Assembly (NCBI GenBank): GCA_964402995.1 | Contig: CAYOEA010000006.1 | Span: 60,516 to 124,515, forward strand | Origin: GCA-2686295 sp964402995 | GTDB lineage: Archaea > Nanobdellota > Nanobdellia > Woesearchaeales > GCA-2686295 | Direction: 5' to 3' | Length of the DNA: 64,000 nucleotides | In this document: positions 1 to 8,273 of the stretch, one piece after another | Layout: every line of letters begins with the position of its first letter | Position numbering within the stretch: position 1 is the stretch's first letter | Position numbers and translations under genes: made by a program | The notes under the pieces: generated by a model | What the model saw: only the letters and a program-made list of their open reading frames with translations | Databases searched by the model: none | Told to the model about the DNA's origin: nothing

Positions 1-605
1 CCTGAAATAGATTCAATATCATTATTCAGAGTTGAAACTAAATTAGTTGCAATAATCTTCCCAGAAGTTGTTTCAATATTACAGCCTTCATTTGATAATG
101 GATTAAATTCAACTGCCCCAGATACAGTATCAATCATACAATCTAAAACATTAATTAAACCAACATCAACTTTGCCAGATACAGTATCCAATGCTAAATT
201 CAAACTTTTATTCTCAGGAACATAAATATCTAAAGAAACATCTTTAGTTATACTCTTAAAAAACCAATTCCCAACAGGTTGATCTAATTGCATTCGCAAA
301 CTACCACCATTTTTAACAATTACAAACTCAGGTAAAGTATTATTGTCTTTAGCATAAAACTCCCCTTTAAAATGAACTCTTATCTTATCATCTTGAGTTG
401 GAATTAATCTCACATCAGCTGTAACCATTGTTGCAATTAATGAATCAATACTATCAACATCATATTCCAAAATTTCATCAACAAAAACTTTCTCAGTTAA
501 ACTCTCAGCATTTGGCACTTCTATTGCTACAAAAACTGAAGCAAGACCAAATGAAAGTAGCATCACAGAAAATAAAATAATTATCATCCAAAGCATTTTA
601 CTCAT
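1..605 (-). CDS. DUF4097-like surface/adhesin-type protein, C-terminus outside window
   Basis: The reading frame stays open from ATG at 605 to the left edge. It begins with one membrane segment (LWMIIILFSVMLLSFGLA) followed by a beta-rich domain with regularly repeated Thr/Ser-Gly turns (DTVSGKVDVGL, DTVSGAVEFN, ETTSGKIIATN). This is the pattern of DUF4097 putative adhesin domains, which fold as a beta-helix-like stack. The start codon overlaps the stop of the upstream DUF1700 gene (ATGA, 602-605), so the two are probably translationally coupled. PadR-DUF1700-DUF4097 is a common envelope-related operon in bacteria and some archaea. The C-terminal part is not visible. The exact ligand or role is unknown. 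Confidence 0.75.
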   Translation of the reverse strand, partial: MSKMLWMIIILFSVMLLSFGLASVFVAIEVPNAESLTEKVFVDEILEYDVDSIDSLIATMVTADVRLIPTQDDKIRVHFKGEFYAKDNNTLPEFVIVKNGGSLRMQLDQPVGNWFFKSITKDVSLDIYVPENKSLNLALDTVSGKVDVGLINVLDCMIDTVSGAVEFNPLSNEGCNIETTSGKIIATNLVSTLNNDIESIS

Positions 606-1186
606 TTTGAATCACCTTGTTTTCCTTTAATTAATTTCACATTAAATTTTAAATAACTCACAGTCAAATGTGAGAATGCTCTTGCAATATAATAAGATCC
701 TATTAAAAATAATAAACCTAAACAAAACAAGCCAATTCCTGTAAAGAACAATCCCATAGCCCCAATAAATGATATGGTTATTGGAAATAAAGGAACAAAG
801 AAACTTGCAAAAGTAACTACAACTCCACTTACTGCAATTGAAAAACCAGTTGCAAATAAAGATACAATTACTGCAAAGAAAGCAATAAATGGTCCAAGAA
901 CCAACACTAAATTAAAAAAACCAAGTCCAAGAGTTGCATATACTGCTCGAAACATATTTGTCGGACTTTTCTTTTCTTCAGCTTGTTTTATTGCAAACTC
1001 AGCCTTTATTTGTTTTGCAAGATCTTTTGGAGAACCTAATGCTTTTGCAATTTCAGATTCTTTTCTTTTTCGTTTAAGACCTATTTGAAAATGTTCTTCG
1101 TAATCAGCAACTACATCAGCTCCATCTTCTTTTGATAAAGTGAGCAAGTTCGCCTTCAAAGTTTTAATAAATGTTTTTTTATCCAT
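602..1186 (-). CDS. DUF1700 (HAAS-type) membrane protein, probable PadR partner
   Basis: This is a 194-residue protein. An N-terminal helical domain (about residues 1-65, MDKKTFIKTLKANL and the GSPKDLAKQIKAEF helix) is typical of the DUF1700/HAAS signalling domain. It is followed by about four hydrophobic segments between residues 80 and 175. The start has an SD-like GAGGA a few bases upstream. The gene lies 22 nt after padR and overlaps the DUF4097 gene by 4 nt. In known operons the HAAS protein is thought to transmit a membrane signal to the PadR repressor. That role is inferred from the family and neighbours here. Confidence 0.8.
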   Translation of the reverse strand: MDKKTFIKTLKANLLTLSKEDGADVVADYEEHFQIGLKRKRKESEIAKALGSPKDLAKQIKAEFAIKQAEEKKSPTNMFRAVYATLGLGFFNLVLVLGPFIAFFAVIVSLFATGFSIAVSGVVVTFASFFVPLFPITISFIGAMGLFFTGIGLFCLGLLFLIGSYYIARAFSHLTVSYLKFNVKLIKGKQGDSK

Positions 1187-1208
1187 TTTTAATTCCTCAT
1201 CTAATTTA

Positions 1209-1520
1209 TCATAATTTTCCTAAGTAAACATCAATTTTTTTAACAAAACCAAACCATTCTTTTTTCAAACTAATAAGCTTCTTTTTCCCATCACTTGTTA
1301 ATTTATAATATTTTCTCGATGGACCTTCTGAAGATTCTTTAAGATAAGTTGTAACTGAACCATCAAGTTTCAATCTTCGAAGTAATGGATAAATAGTCCC
1401 TTCAGTGATAATTATGGATTTAGATATCTTATCCACTAATTCATATCCATAATGATCCTTTTTGTGTAATGCAGCAAGAACACAAAGTTCAAGCACGCCT
1501 TTTTTCATTTGAGTATCCAT
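1209..1520 (-). CDS. PadR-family transcriptional regulator
   Basis: A 103-residue winged-helix protein starting MDTQMKKGVLELCVLAAL, the characteristic PadR N-terminus. It continues with YGYELVDKISK and the wing region GTIYPLLRRLKLDGSV. The open frame extends further upstream to 1628, but those 36 residues are hydrophobic, unlike PadR, and run through a promoter-like region, so the ATG at 1520 is chosen. It heads the operon with DUF1700 and DUF4097 genes and probably represses it. The effector is unknown. Confidence 0.88.
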   Translation of the reverse strand: MDTQMKKGVLELCVLAALHKKDHYGYELVDKISKSIIITEGTIYPLLRRLKLDGSVTTYLKESSEGPSRKYYKLTSDGKKKLISLKKEWFGFVKKIDVYLGKL

Positions 1521-1526
1521 TTTAGT

Positions 1527-1576
1527 CACTAGTGTGTTTTGTTTAGTACTGTGTAATGCAAAGTAGTATATAAAAC
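1527..1576 (-). promoter_or_regulatory. padR operon promoter with palindromic operator candidates
   Basis: On the minus strand a TATA-like TTTATATA lies near 1567-1575. Between it and the padR start are the perfect palindromes AGTACT (1545-1550) and CACTAGTG (1527-1534). Placement around the expected transcription start fits autorepression by PadR. Operator identity is inferred. Confidence 0.45.
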
Positions 1577-1663
1577 TTTCTAAAAAGAATGAAAAACCAA
1601 ATAAGAAACTAATAAAATAAACAAACAACTAAAGAAAAAACATCGAATTAAACAAAAACACAA

Positions 1664-2203
1664 TCACTCAAGTTCTCGCTTTAGAACTTTATGATGTTTA
1701 TTTAACTCTTTAAATTTATCAATATCCCCTTCAGGCATATCAGGATGTAAAGTTTTTGCAAGCAACTTATATTTTTGATTAATTTCTTCAAGATTTATAT
1801 GATCTTCAGCTAAACCAAAGAATTCTCTTGCCTTTGTTCGTTCATCATCAAAACCATCTGCTTCTCTAAAAATTAATAAGAAGTCTTCAAGACTAATGTT
1901 TTCATTTACTAATTCAGAAAGGTTAAATTCTACAACTTTCAAAACAACAAGTAAGTTATCAATAAACTTATCCATTTTATTATAACTAAAATGGCAATGA
2001 TAATGTTCCATCCACCAAGAAACACTTGCAGGTGCTCGCTTCATAGGCATTCTTTCTTGTTTTACTTCAACATCATCTTCAGATAAACCAATACTTCTAA
2101 ATTGTGCTAAGATTGAATTTGTATATTGAGTAGCTCTTCTTGTGAAAGAATCTCTAGTTAAAGGAATAGTATATTCATGTCCTCTGATTTTTACGATAGG
2201 CAT
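1664..2203 (-). CDS. J-domain (DnaJ-like) protein
   Basis: A 179-residue soluble protein whose C-terminal about 55 residues form a J-domain: REFFGLAEDHINLEEINQKY, then KLLAKTLHPDMPEGD with the HPD tripeptide that stimulates Hsp70 ATPase, then the helix KFKELNKHHKVLKREL. The N-terminal two thirds is not a recognised DnaJ region and contains a Trp/His-rich stretch (SWWMEHYHCHF). The J-domain is C-terminal and there are no zinc-finger repeats, so this is a type III J-protein and not classical DnaJ. No dnaK is in the window. Transcribed divergently from the GIY-YIG gene. Confidence 0.75.
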   Translation of the reverse strand: MPIVKIRGHEYTIPLTRDSFTRRATQYTNSILAQFRSIGLSEDDVEVKQERMPMKRAPASVSWWMEHYHCHFSYNKMDKFIDNLLVVLKVVEFNLSELVNENISLEDFLLIFREADGFDDERTKAREFFGLAEDHINLEEINQKYKLLAKTLHPDMPEGDIDKFKELNKHHKVLKRELE

Positions 2204-2290
2204 AAACAGCTAGAAACACGGAACTGTTTTTAAAGATGTTGATTAAAAGAGCACAAAAAACCATTTAAACTAACACAATAATAAAACATT

Positions 2291-2602
2291 GTGAAAGAAG
2301 AAGAAACAAAAATCAAAGAAGATAAACAATGGTATGTTTACATCTTAGAATGCCAGGACGATTCATTATACACAGGAATCACTAACGACTTAGATAAACG
2401 TATGAAAACTCACAAATCAGGAAAAGGTAGCAAATACGTAAGAAGTAAAGGTTTCAAACAATTACTTCATGCAATCAAAGCAGAAGACAAAATTGATGCA
2501 GCTAAAACAGAATACAAAATAAAACAATTAGAACGAAATGATAAAATTACTTTTTTTGTAAAACATCCAGATTTAGAATTCTCAGTAATAAAACACAAAT
2601 AA
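2291..2602 (+). CDS. GIY-YIG nuclease-fold protein (UPF0213-like)
   Basis: This 103-residue protein carries WYVYILECQDDSLYTGITND, the GIY-YIG signature in its VYILE/YTGIT form, followed by LDKRMKTHKSGKGSKYVRSK. It matches the small single-domain UPF0213 group, which resembles the nuclease domain of UvrC. The start is GTG at 2291. The domain fills the protein and no DNA-binding module is attached. Members of this group have no settled function, so nuclease activity is only inferred. Confidence 0.85.
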   Translation: MKEEETKIKEDKQWYVYILECQDDSLYTGITNDLDKRMKTHKSGKGSKYVRSKGFKQLLHAIKAEDKIDAAKTEYKIKQLERNDKITFFVKHPDLEFSVIKHK

Positions 2603-2646
2603 CACACTACACTATCTTAAATAAAATCTAGAATGATTCTAATTAA

Positions 2647-3237
2647 CTAATTTATTTTCTTCCTTTGCCTAACAACAACGTATTCTGCAATTTTAAACAA
2701 AACATAAACTCCTGCAACAACATACCCTAAAGGACCACCTTTAGCCATTGAAGTATGCACACAAACAAATACAAAACATGGATAAGTAAGTAATTGAACA
2801 GGTTTCCAATTTTTCTTAAGCTTAATCATGGATAATTTATTTGAAGTTATTCCTAAAATAAACATAGTCACAAAGCCCAAGAGACCCCAGAATAATTGAG
2901 CAGTAACATCAGATGCTACAATTAATCCTGAATAATTAAATACATCCAAGTCAATTAACAAATAAATTGAATGCCAGAATGCAAGCCAAAAAACAAGTAA
3001 ACCTAGTTCTCGTCTTAAAAAAACTATTTTTCTTAAAACTTTAACTTTAGGAAAAAATACACTAAAAGGTTTTACAAAAACAATTAATGCAAATAATATT
3101 ATTGCAACATCACCAATAACTACAGAAAAGTCATAAACAAATTTCCTAGAAAAGATACCTGCATACAATATTAAAAATGATACAATTGGAACTACATAAT
3201 AAGAAAATATTTGTAAAACTTTTCTAAAACTAGTCAT
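2647..3237 (-). CDS. Ferric-reductase-like transmembrane (MsrQ-like) protein
   Basis: A 196-residue integral membrane protein with about six hydrophobic helices. RRELGLLVFWLAFWHSIYLL and WKPVQLLTYPCFVFVCVHTS each place a histidine within a membrane helix, as in the heme-b-binding ferric reductase-like family that includes MsrQ. Families of this kind pass electrons across the membrane. No MsrP-type catalytic partner is adjacent, so the electron acceptor is unknown. The start ATG at 3237 has only weak upstream signals. Confidence 0.7.
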   Translation of the reverse strand: MTSFRKVLQIFSYYVVPIVSFLILYAGIFSRKFVYDFSVVIGDVAIILFALIVFVKPFSVFFPKVKVLRKIVFLRRELGLLVFWLAFWHSIYLLIDLDVFNYSGLIVASDVTAQLFWGLLGFVTMFILGITSNKLSMIKLKKNWKPVQLLTYPCFVFVCVHTSMAKGGPLGYVVAGVYVLFKIAEYVVVRQRKKIN

Positions 3238-3336
3238 AAAAGAAGATTTATATAACTGATTTATAAAAATTGCGGGTTTTAACTAAAGAAAAACTTAAAT
3301 ATGATTTGAAAACCACTAAAATCTAACAATTAAACA

Positions 3337-3696
3337 ATGAAAACAAAAATAATATTTTCAATAGTTATTCTGATGTTAATCGTGTTAGTTGGATGTTCAA
3401 ATCAAACTAAAGAACAAATTAATAATGAAGAACCAATACAGGAAAATATTACTCCAACTAAAGAAGAAATATCTTTAGAATGTAACAATTTATGCGAAAA
3501 TGATCGGTTAACTTATTGCAAAGAAGAAATAACATTAACACTTGATTCAGGCACAATTATTAAAGGAGATTGTAGAGTTTTTGCAAAGTATATATCAGGT
3601 TTTTCTAAATGCGAAGGTTTCTGTAAAATTTTCGGTAAAGAAAAAGGCTGTACAACAATGTTTGGAGAAAAAGATCCGAATTGCGATGGAAAATAA
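3337..3696 (+). CDS. Small cysteine-containing lipoprotein, function unknown
   Basis: A 119-residue protein with a lipoprotein signal peptide: MKTK, a hydrophobic stretch, then the lipobox LVGC with Cys at residue 20. The mature part starts with a flexible Glu/Thr-rich linker and then holds eight more cysteines (CNNLCENDRLTYC, CEGFCKIFGKEKGC), suggesting a disulfide-stabilised or metal-binding surface domain. No family is recognised. A bacterial-type Lgt is encoded at 57276-58034, consistent with lipid modification. Confidence 0.7.
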   Translation: MKTKIIFSIVILMLIVLVGCSNQTKEQINNEEPIQENITPTKEEISLECNNLCENDRLTYCKEEITLTLDSGTIIKGDCRVFAKYISGFSKCEGFCKIFGKEKGCTTMFGEKDPNCDGK

Positions 3697-3734
3697 ATAT
3701 TAAAAAAAAAAAATTAAATTATTCTTTACAATAT

Positions 3735-4892
3735 TCAGTACTTGAATACTAAGTTATATCCTCTTGACAAATATTCTGCTTTTGTTTCTTTCGAGTTCGT
3801 TGGGAAAACAGTTGTCTGCTTCAATAAGTTTTCTGAATTGTCTTTTTGCAATAAATTTCCACCTACTGACGGCTGCACATCTACAGTCCTATTAGTCGCA
3901 TATTTATCCAACACTCTTAACATCTCAGGAGTATCTCTCTCTGAACTAACAATTGAAACTTTTGGCATTGCAAGTTTTGAAAGAGCATACGCTAATTCAT
4001 TTGCTTTTGCAGACACATGATGTTGTGTTTCAACATTATTTACTTCTGCCAAAGTATTAGCAGTAGGCAAACAAACTCTAATAGGTACAACACCATACTT
4101 AGCAGTTAATTCTTCAGCATGCAAAACAAGAGCAGATATTTCTTGTAAAAACAGATGATTCAATCCTAACAATACTCCAAGACCATAACTATTTAGTCCT
4201 GCATCCATTGCACGAGATTGCGATTCTCTTCTGAATCCATAATCTGCTTTTGGACCTTTTGGATGCACTCTTGAATATATTTCTTCATTATAGGTCTCCT
4301 GGAATACTCTATATTGCAAGGACTTATTTTTCACTGCATGTCTCCAACTCTCGAAAGTTTCAGTTGTCTGAGGTGTCACATTCAATATTATCTCGTCGAT
4401 TTCTTCCATTTGATCTAAAGCAATCAAATAAGGAATTAACTTTTCAGGATGTCTAGTTGTTAATTCCCCATCTCCTGCAAGAAAACAAATATGAGTGTGT
4501 CCATCTTTTATTATCTCTTCAGTATCCTCTACAAACTCTGTTAAACCTAATTTTGTTCTTCTGATAGGTTTTCCAGTTTCCGCATTAATTGAATCATACT
4601 TGATGGGACAATAAACACAGCCACTGATGCAAGAATCTGAAATATAACTCACACCATAAGTGGTCGTATCTACTCCGAAAATAAGTGCCCTCATTTCTGC
4701 AGCATAAGTCAATAGTCCATTATCTTTTGCATCAGCATAAGCCAATTCAATAGAGGATTCATCAGTTAATGAGATATGTTCATATTTAGTTATGAATTCA
4801 TTGAACATCTCTTTTGCAACTGCAATCTTCTCAACTATTTCAGGCTTAGTTACATCAACTTTATGTTCATCTTTCAAACTATAGTCGTTCAT
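3735..4892 (-). CDS. ThiH/HydG-like radical SAM enzyme
   Basis: A 385-residue radical SAM protein. The [4Fe-4S]-binding CISGCVYC motif (CX3CX2C) sits near residues 90-97. VFQETYNEEIYSRVHPKGPK, then ADYGFRR and GLGVLLGL, closely match the central part of ThiH and HydG, tyrosine lyases that make dehydroglycine. There is no C-terminal CX2C...C motif for the second HydG cluster. No hydrogenase or thiamine genes are nearby, so neither HydG nor ThiH is a safe name. The ATG at 4892 is preferred to the GTG at 4901 because SD GGTGA lies just upstream of it. It follows the partner gene at 4902-5801 with a 9-nt gap, so they form an operon. Confidence 0.82.
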   Translation of the reverse strand: MNDYSLKDEHKVDVTKPEIVEKIAVAKEMFNEFITKYEHISLTDESSIELAYADAKDNGLLTYAAEMRALIFGVDTTTYGVSYISDSCISGCVYCPIKYDSINAETGKPIRRTKLGLTEFVEDTEEIIKDGHTHICFLAGDGELTTRHPEKLIPYLIALDQMEEIDEIILNVTPQTTETFESWRHAVKNKSLQYRVFQETYNEEIYSRVHPKGPKADYGFRRESQSRAMDAGLNSYGLGVLLGLNHLFLQEISALVLHAEELTAKYGVVPIRVCLPTANTLAEVNNVETQHHVSAKANELAYALSKLAMPKVSIVSSERDTPEMLRVLDKYATNRTVDVQPSVGGNLLQKDNSENLLKQTTVFPTNSKETKAEYLSRGYNLVFKY

Positions 4893-4901
4893 TTTAATCA
4901 C

Positions 4902-5801
4902 CTAATCCTTAAGACGATACTTATGAATATCAGTACCTACATTAACAATTCTTCCACCTTCAAGAGGACTCTTCTCACCAATTGGTTGGAACCAAACATC
5001 AGTATACACAGCCACACCTTCAAGAACATCATTCTTCTTTAAGGGTACTGCATAATCTCTTTCGAATCTTCTTACATCAACTAAATTTGGTTCTCCCAAA
5101 ATTAACGAAGAGTCTATCCGGTAAGTATTTGCTCCAAGTAAATCAACAGTTAACAAATCTAATTTACCTTTACTCATACAACGCACCATATCACTCATCA
5201 AATTTGGAAGTATATGGCCATAAGTCTTTGCCTTCCCATGAAACTCTAACATATCTCGTCCAACATACGTGTCTTTTCCTGTTATGAGATCCTTAGGTGT
5301 TTTTTCGAATCTAGATATGTCTGCAAGATATACGGGTCTACCATCTTGCATAATCACTAAACCCATATCCTGTTCCATATTAGATGCCATATACAACATC
5401 GCATTTTGTCCCTTTAATGCATCCAAATTACTATTAACTATTTTTCCAAGTGAATCATATTCAATAGATACTGATCGCTTAGGGATTTCAACTAAAGTTG
5501 AATTCTTTGTTTTATTCATAATCACATCTGGCGCTAAACCATTTGCTATATGGTCTGCTACAAGTGCTGAATGAATACCGCCTAAATTATCTGACACTGT
5601 CGAGATTTCATATCCAATATTAACTCCCAACATTTCACTTAATTTAACACTATGTTCTGTTTCATCTATTAAAGTTAGAATAGATTCATTTTCCACAGCA
5701 GGTAATTTTATGTTTCCATTTCTTAATTGCACAAGTTTTTTTGAAAGTGCAATCAAATTTTCTTTTGGTCTATTGACTAGATCAAGGTATAATTTTCTCA
5801 T
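4902..5801 (-). CDS. Unrecognised protein in operon with radical SAM enzyme
   Basis: A 299-residue soluble protein that I do not recognise. It has no signal peptide or membrane segment and a single cysteine (MVRCMSKG). Striking segments include NLGGIHSALVADHIANGLAP, VGRDMLEFHGKAKTYGH and PLEGGRIVNVGTDIHKYRL. It has a strong SD (GGAGG, 5-10 nt before ATG) and is followed 9 nt later by the ThiH/HydG-like gene. It is therefore expected to act with that enzyme, as a substrate-handling subunit or next pathway step. That is inference from context only. Confidence 0.75.
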   Translation of the reverse strand: MRKLYLDLVNRPKENLIALSKKLVQLRNGNIKLPAVENESILTLIDETEHSVKLSEMLGVNIGYEISTVSDNLGGIHSALVADHIANGLAPDVIMNKTKNSTLVEIPKRSVSIEYDSLGKIVNSNLDALKGQNAMLYMASNMEQDMGLVIMQDGRPVYLADISRFEKTPKDLITGKDTYVGRDMLEFHGKAKTYGHILPNLMSDMVRCMSKGKLDLLTVDLLGANTYRIDSSLILGEPNLVDVRRFERDYAVPLKKNDVLEGVAVYTDVWFQPIGEKSPLEGGRIVNVGTDIHKYRLKD

Positions 5802-5866
5802 TTTAATTCCTCCAAAATGATCGTTTCAAGATACAAAAAAAATAAACTTTTTGTAGCTCAAAAATT

Positions 5867-5938
5867 AACAAAGACTGATGTTGATATACAAATAATATTT
5901 GTATTAATTATCATCCGCAAAAGACTTTGTTCTTTGTT
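5867..5938. promoter_or_regulatory. Nested palindromes upstream of radical SAM operon
   Basis: An inner 8-bp inverted repeat with 3-nt spacer is enclosed by an outer 8-bp inverted repeat. Both are perfect. It lies 66-137 nt upstream of the first gene of the radical SAM operon. It could be a protein operator or a structured leader. Strand and function are not known. Confidence 0.4.
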
Positions 5939-6116
5939 ACGAATCTAGAATATTTGGAAAGCCAGTTTTCACCACACTTTGAAATGAAATTTTAGATTTC
6001 AATTAAAGAACTTGATTTATACTGACAGCTACTTAGAAGTATAGACTAAACATAAAACTTTTATTTAAATTTGCGTTTGTCATAGAATAAGGAAAGTACA
6101 ATTAATATTTAAAAGT

Positions 6117-6135
6117 TTCTTTTTTAAAAAAAGAA
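6117..6135 (-). terminator. Possible terminator of the beta-helix gene
   Basis: TTCTTTTTT is followed directly by AAAAAAAGAA, about 40-55 nt after the stop of the 6173-8164 gene. It combines self-complementarity with T-rich runs on the minus strand. Low complexity makes this a weak call. Confidence 0.3.
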
Positions 6136-6172
6136 GAATAAAAAGAAAAAATAAAATAAAAGAAAAAAATAT

Positions 6173-8164
6173 TTATGTGTTTAAAGGTCCCCATCCACAA
6201 CCTACTAATTCTTCACAAATATAATACTCTTCATTAAACTGATCACAATCAGGCATATTACCAGTACAAGCAAATTGTGGTAAACCATCACATTTTCCTG
6301 CACGTTCAGTATCACAACCTAGATCATATGCTAGATCTGTACAATCTATAGAACAATCACCTTCAAAAACTCCATTTATTTCACAAGATGTAGTTCCACC
6401 AAGACAACCAGTATCACAAGAAACAACTAAATCAGGATAAACATATCCAACTCCACCTATCCCATTATCCATTCTTAATAAACCAGTCATTGTTCCTCCT
6501 GTTGAATATACAGATGTTTCACCTTGATTACCACAAATATTTGCTTTTTCCAAAATAGGATTATCAGAACTGCCAAGCGGAACATATAAATTTACACCTT
6601 CATCACAATTATTTGATGAAACAATATTTTGCATCATACTAATACCACTTCCTAAAAAACCAACTCCAATATTTGATTCAGCTCTAGAAGTTATCACATA
6701 ACTATCATCAAAAAGAGTAAATCCTGTTTCGTGATTTCTTTTAGCTAAACAACCACTTACTTCGGAAGTATCTGAAACAACGAATCCACTTTCATAATTA
6801 TAATTAGATTCTGAACTATAAACTTTAGAATTTTCTTTTGATTCAAAACCTACATCATTATGATGTGCATAAGAATTATGAATCTCGGAAAAATCACGAA
6901 GTAAAAAACCTATTTCTTGTCCTGTAAAAGATTCTAAATTTTCTCCAATTGCATCACCAACTAAACGAAAACCATATACTGAATTTGCTTTTGCAGTTGA
7001 ATCTTGTACTTGCGCATTACCAGCAATTTCATAACCATACAAATTATTTTCTGCATGAGCATTTTTAATTAAACCTGTAGGCACATTATTTCCATAAGTA
7101 AGCATTGAAAATCCATGATAACCATTATTTAAAGCTGTTGCATGGTCTGTTGTTCCATGATAATTATGAAAATAAAAACCAGATTGAACATTATTTTCAG
7201 CAACACTCCATGATGCATAAGAATTATCATCTAATGAAAAACCATCTATATTCTCTTTTGAAGTAATTAAAAAATAAGCATTATCATAACCACAAGCACC
7301 AACTGTTGCGCCTCCTAAAGCATTAGAATGTTTTACTTTAGAATTATCTTCTGCTAAAAAACTACAAACTCCACCCCAAACATCAGAATACTCAACTAAA
7401 GCATTATCTTGAGATAAAATACCTGTAGCTCCTGTACCTGAAGCATCTACTTTACAATTTACAACATACGAGTCATCCTTAGAAACAAGTGCTGCTGTAC
7501 CAAGAGTAAGTCCGCTTAAAGTATAATCTTTACAATCTAAAGTAAGTTCTTGACTAAGAATAATAGTAGTTGGACAATTAATGTCTTCTTCAAATTCCCA
7601 ACAACCAGTTTCTCCTGCTAATTCTAAATATTGATTTGGATAATTAATAACAAATTCATCAATTAATTCTTGATTTAATTTAGCACAATCACTTCTGCCA
7701 CTTTTACTACTTCTAGTAGTAGTTGAAGAAGGTGAAAGAACTGCTGATCTGGATTGGTCTATTTGTCCAATATCAGTTTCTAATTTTGACAATGTTCTTT
7801 GCAATTCATCAGATTGTCTTAAAGATTTAGAATTTAGTTCATTAGAAGCAAAATCAGTAAAAACAACTACATCTAAATGTTGTTCAATATCATCCATTGA
7901 AGAAAATATTGGTTGTGAATTACACATTGTAGATACTTGATTAAAATTAACTGGTCGAATTGCTTGACCTAATTGATTATCTGAATAATCATTAGTTTCA
8001 TAAATAACATCATCTAAAATTCCAGATTCAGAATTTACTATTTTTGACTGATTATTATTCATATTTGAGAAAAATAAACCAGTTATTGCTATAATTGCAA
8101 CTAATGCCACAATCATAATATAAAAATGATTTCTATTGGAATGTTCTTTTTTTTCAACCATCAT
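6173..8164 (-). CDS. Membrane-anchored right-handed parallel beta-helix surface protein
   Basis: A 663-residue protein. One N-terminal membrane segment (residues about 15-31, FYIMIVALVAIIAITGLFF) is followed by a Ser/Thr-rich linker. From about residue 215 come many short repeats of 22-24 residues rich in Asn, Gly and aromatic positions (NNGYHGFSML, NNLYGYEIAG, HNDVGFESKEN, YNYESGFVVSD), the pattern of parallel beta-helix (PbH1) stacks. The C-terminal 100 residues are Cys-rich (CDTGCLGGTTSC, CDGLPQFACTG). SD GAGGT precedes the start. It is probably exposed outside the cell. Carbohydrate binding or cleavage is possible but no catalytic residues can be assigned. Confidence 0.8.
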   Translation of the reverse strand: MMVEKKEHSNRNHFYIMIVALVAIIAITGLFFSNMNNNQSKIVNSESGILDDVIYETNDYSDNQLGQAIRPVNFNQVSTMCNSQPIFSSMDDIEQHLDVVVFTDFASNELNSKSLRQSDELQRTLSKLETDIGQIDQSRSAVLSPSSTTTRSSKSGRSDCAKLNQELIDEFVINYPNQYLELAGETGCWEFEEDINCPTTIILSQELTLDCKDYTLSGLTLGTAALVSKDDSYVVNCKVDASGTGATGILSQDNALVEYSDVWGGVCSFLAEDNSKVKHSNALGGATVGACGYDNAYFLITSKENIDGFSLDDNSYASWSVAENNVQSGFYFHNYHGTTDHATALNNGYHGFSMLTYGNNVPTGLIKNAHAENNLYGYEIAGNAQVQDSTAKANSVYGFRLVGDAIGENLESFTGQEIGFLLRDFSEIHNSYAHHNDVGFESKENSKVYSSESNYNYESGFVVSDTSEVSGCLAKRNHETGFTLFDDSYVITSRAESNIGVGFLGSGISMMQNIVSSNNCDEGVNLYVPLGSSDNPILEKANICGNQGETSVYSTGGTMTGLLRMDNGIGGVGYVYPDLVVSCDTGCLGGTTSCEINGVFEGDCSIDCTDLAYDLGCDTERAGKCDGLPQFACTGNMPDCDQFNEEYYICEELVGCGWGPLNT

Positions 8165-8273
8165 AAATACCTCGAATTATTAAATTAATTAATTTGGGTA
8201 TTAAAGGTATAAAAATGTTTCGAAGAGAAAAAATAGTATTTTAAATAAAAAAAATAAAAAAATAATTTAGTTA

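Larger units (their letters stand above)
5802..6172. other. Intergenic region with nested inverted repeats
   Basis: The 371-bp gap holds the promoter region of the radical SAM operon (minus strand) and the 3' end of the beta-helix gene. It contains ATACAAAT (5886-5893) facing ATTTGTAT (5897-5904), nested inside AACAAAGA (5867-5874) facing TCTTTGTT (5931-5938). A TTGAAAT/ATTTCAA pair lies further right. No ORF was found. Confidence 0.6.

Noticed and set aside
1521..1628. Longer PadR start giving a hydrophobic N-terminus
   Set aside because: It spans the promoter and palindromes, and PadR proteins start at MDTQMKKG-like sequence.
3735..4892. HydG of an [FeFe]-hydrogenase system
   Set aside because: The C-terminal cysteine motif for the second cluster is missing and no HydA/E/F gene is nearby.
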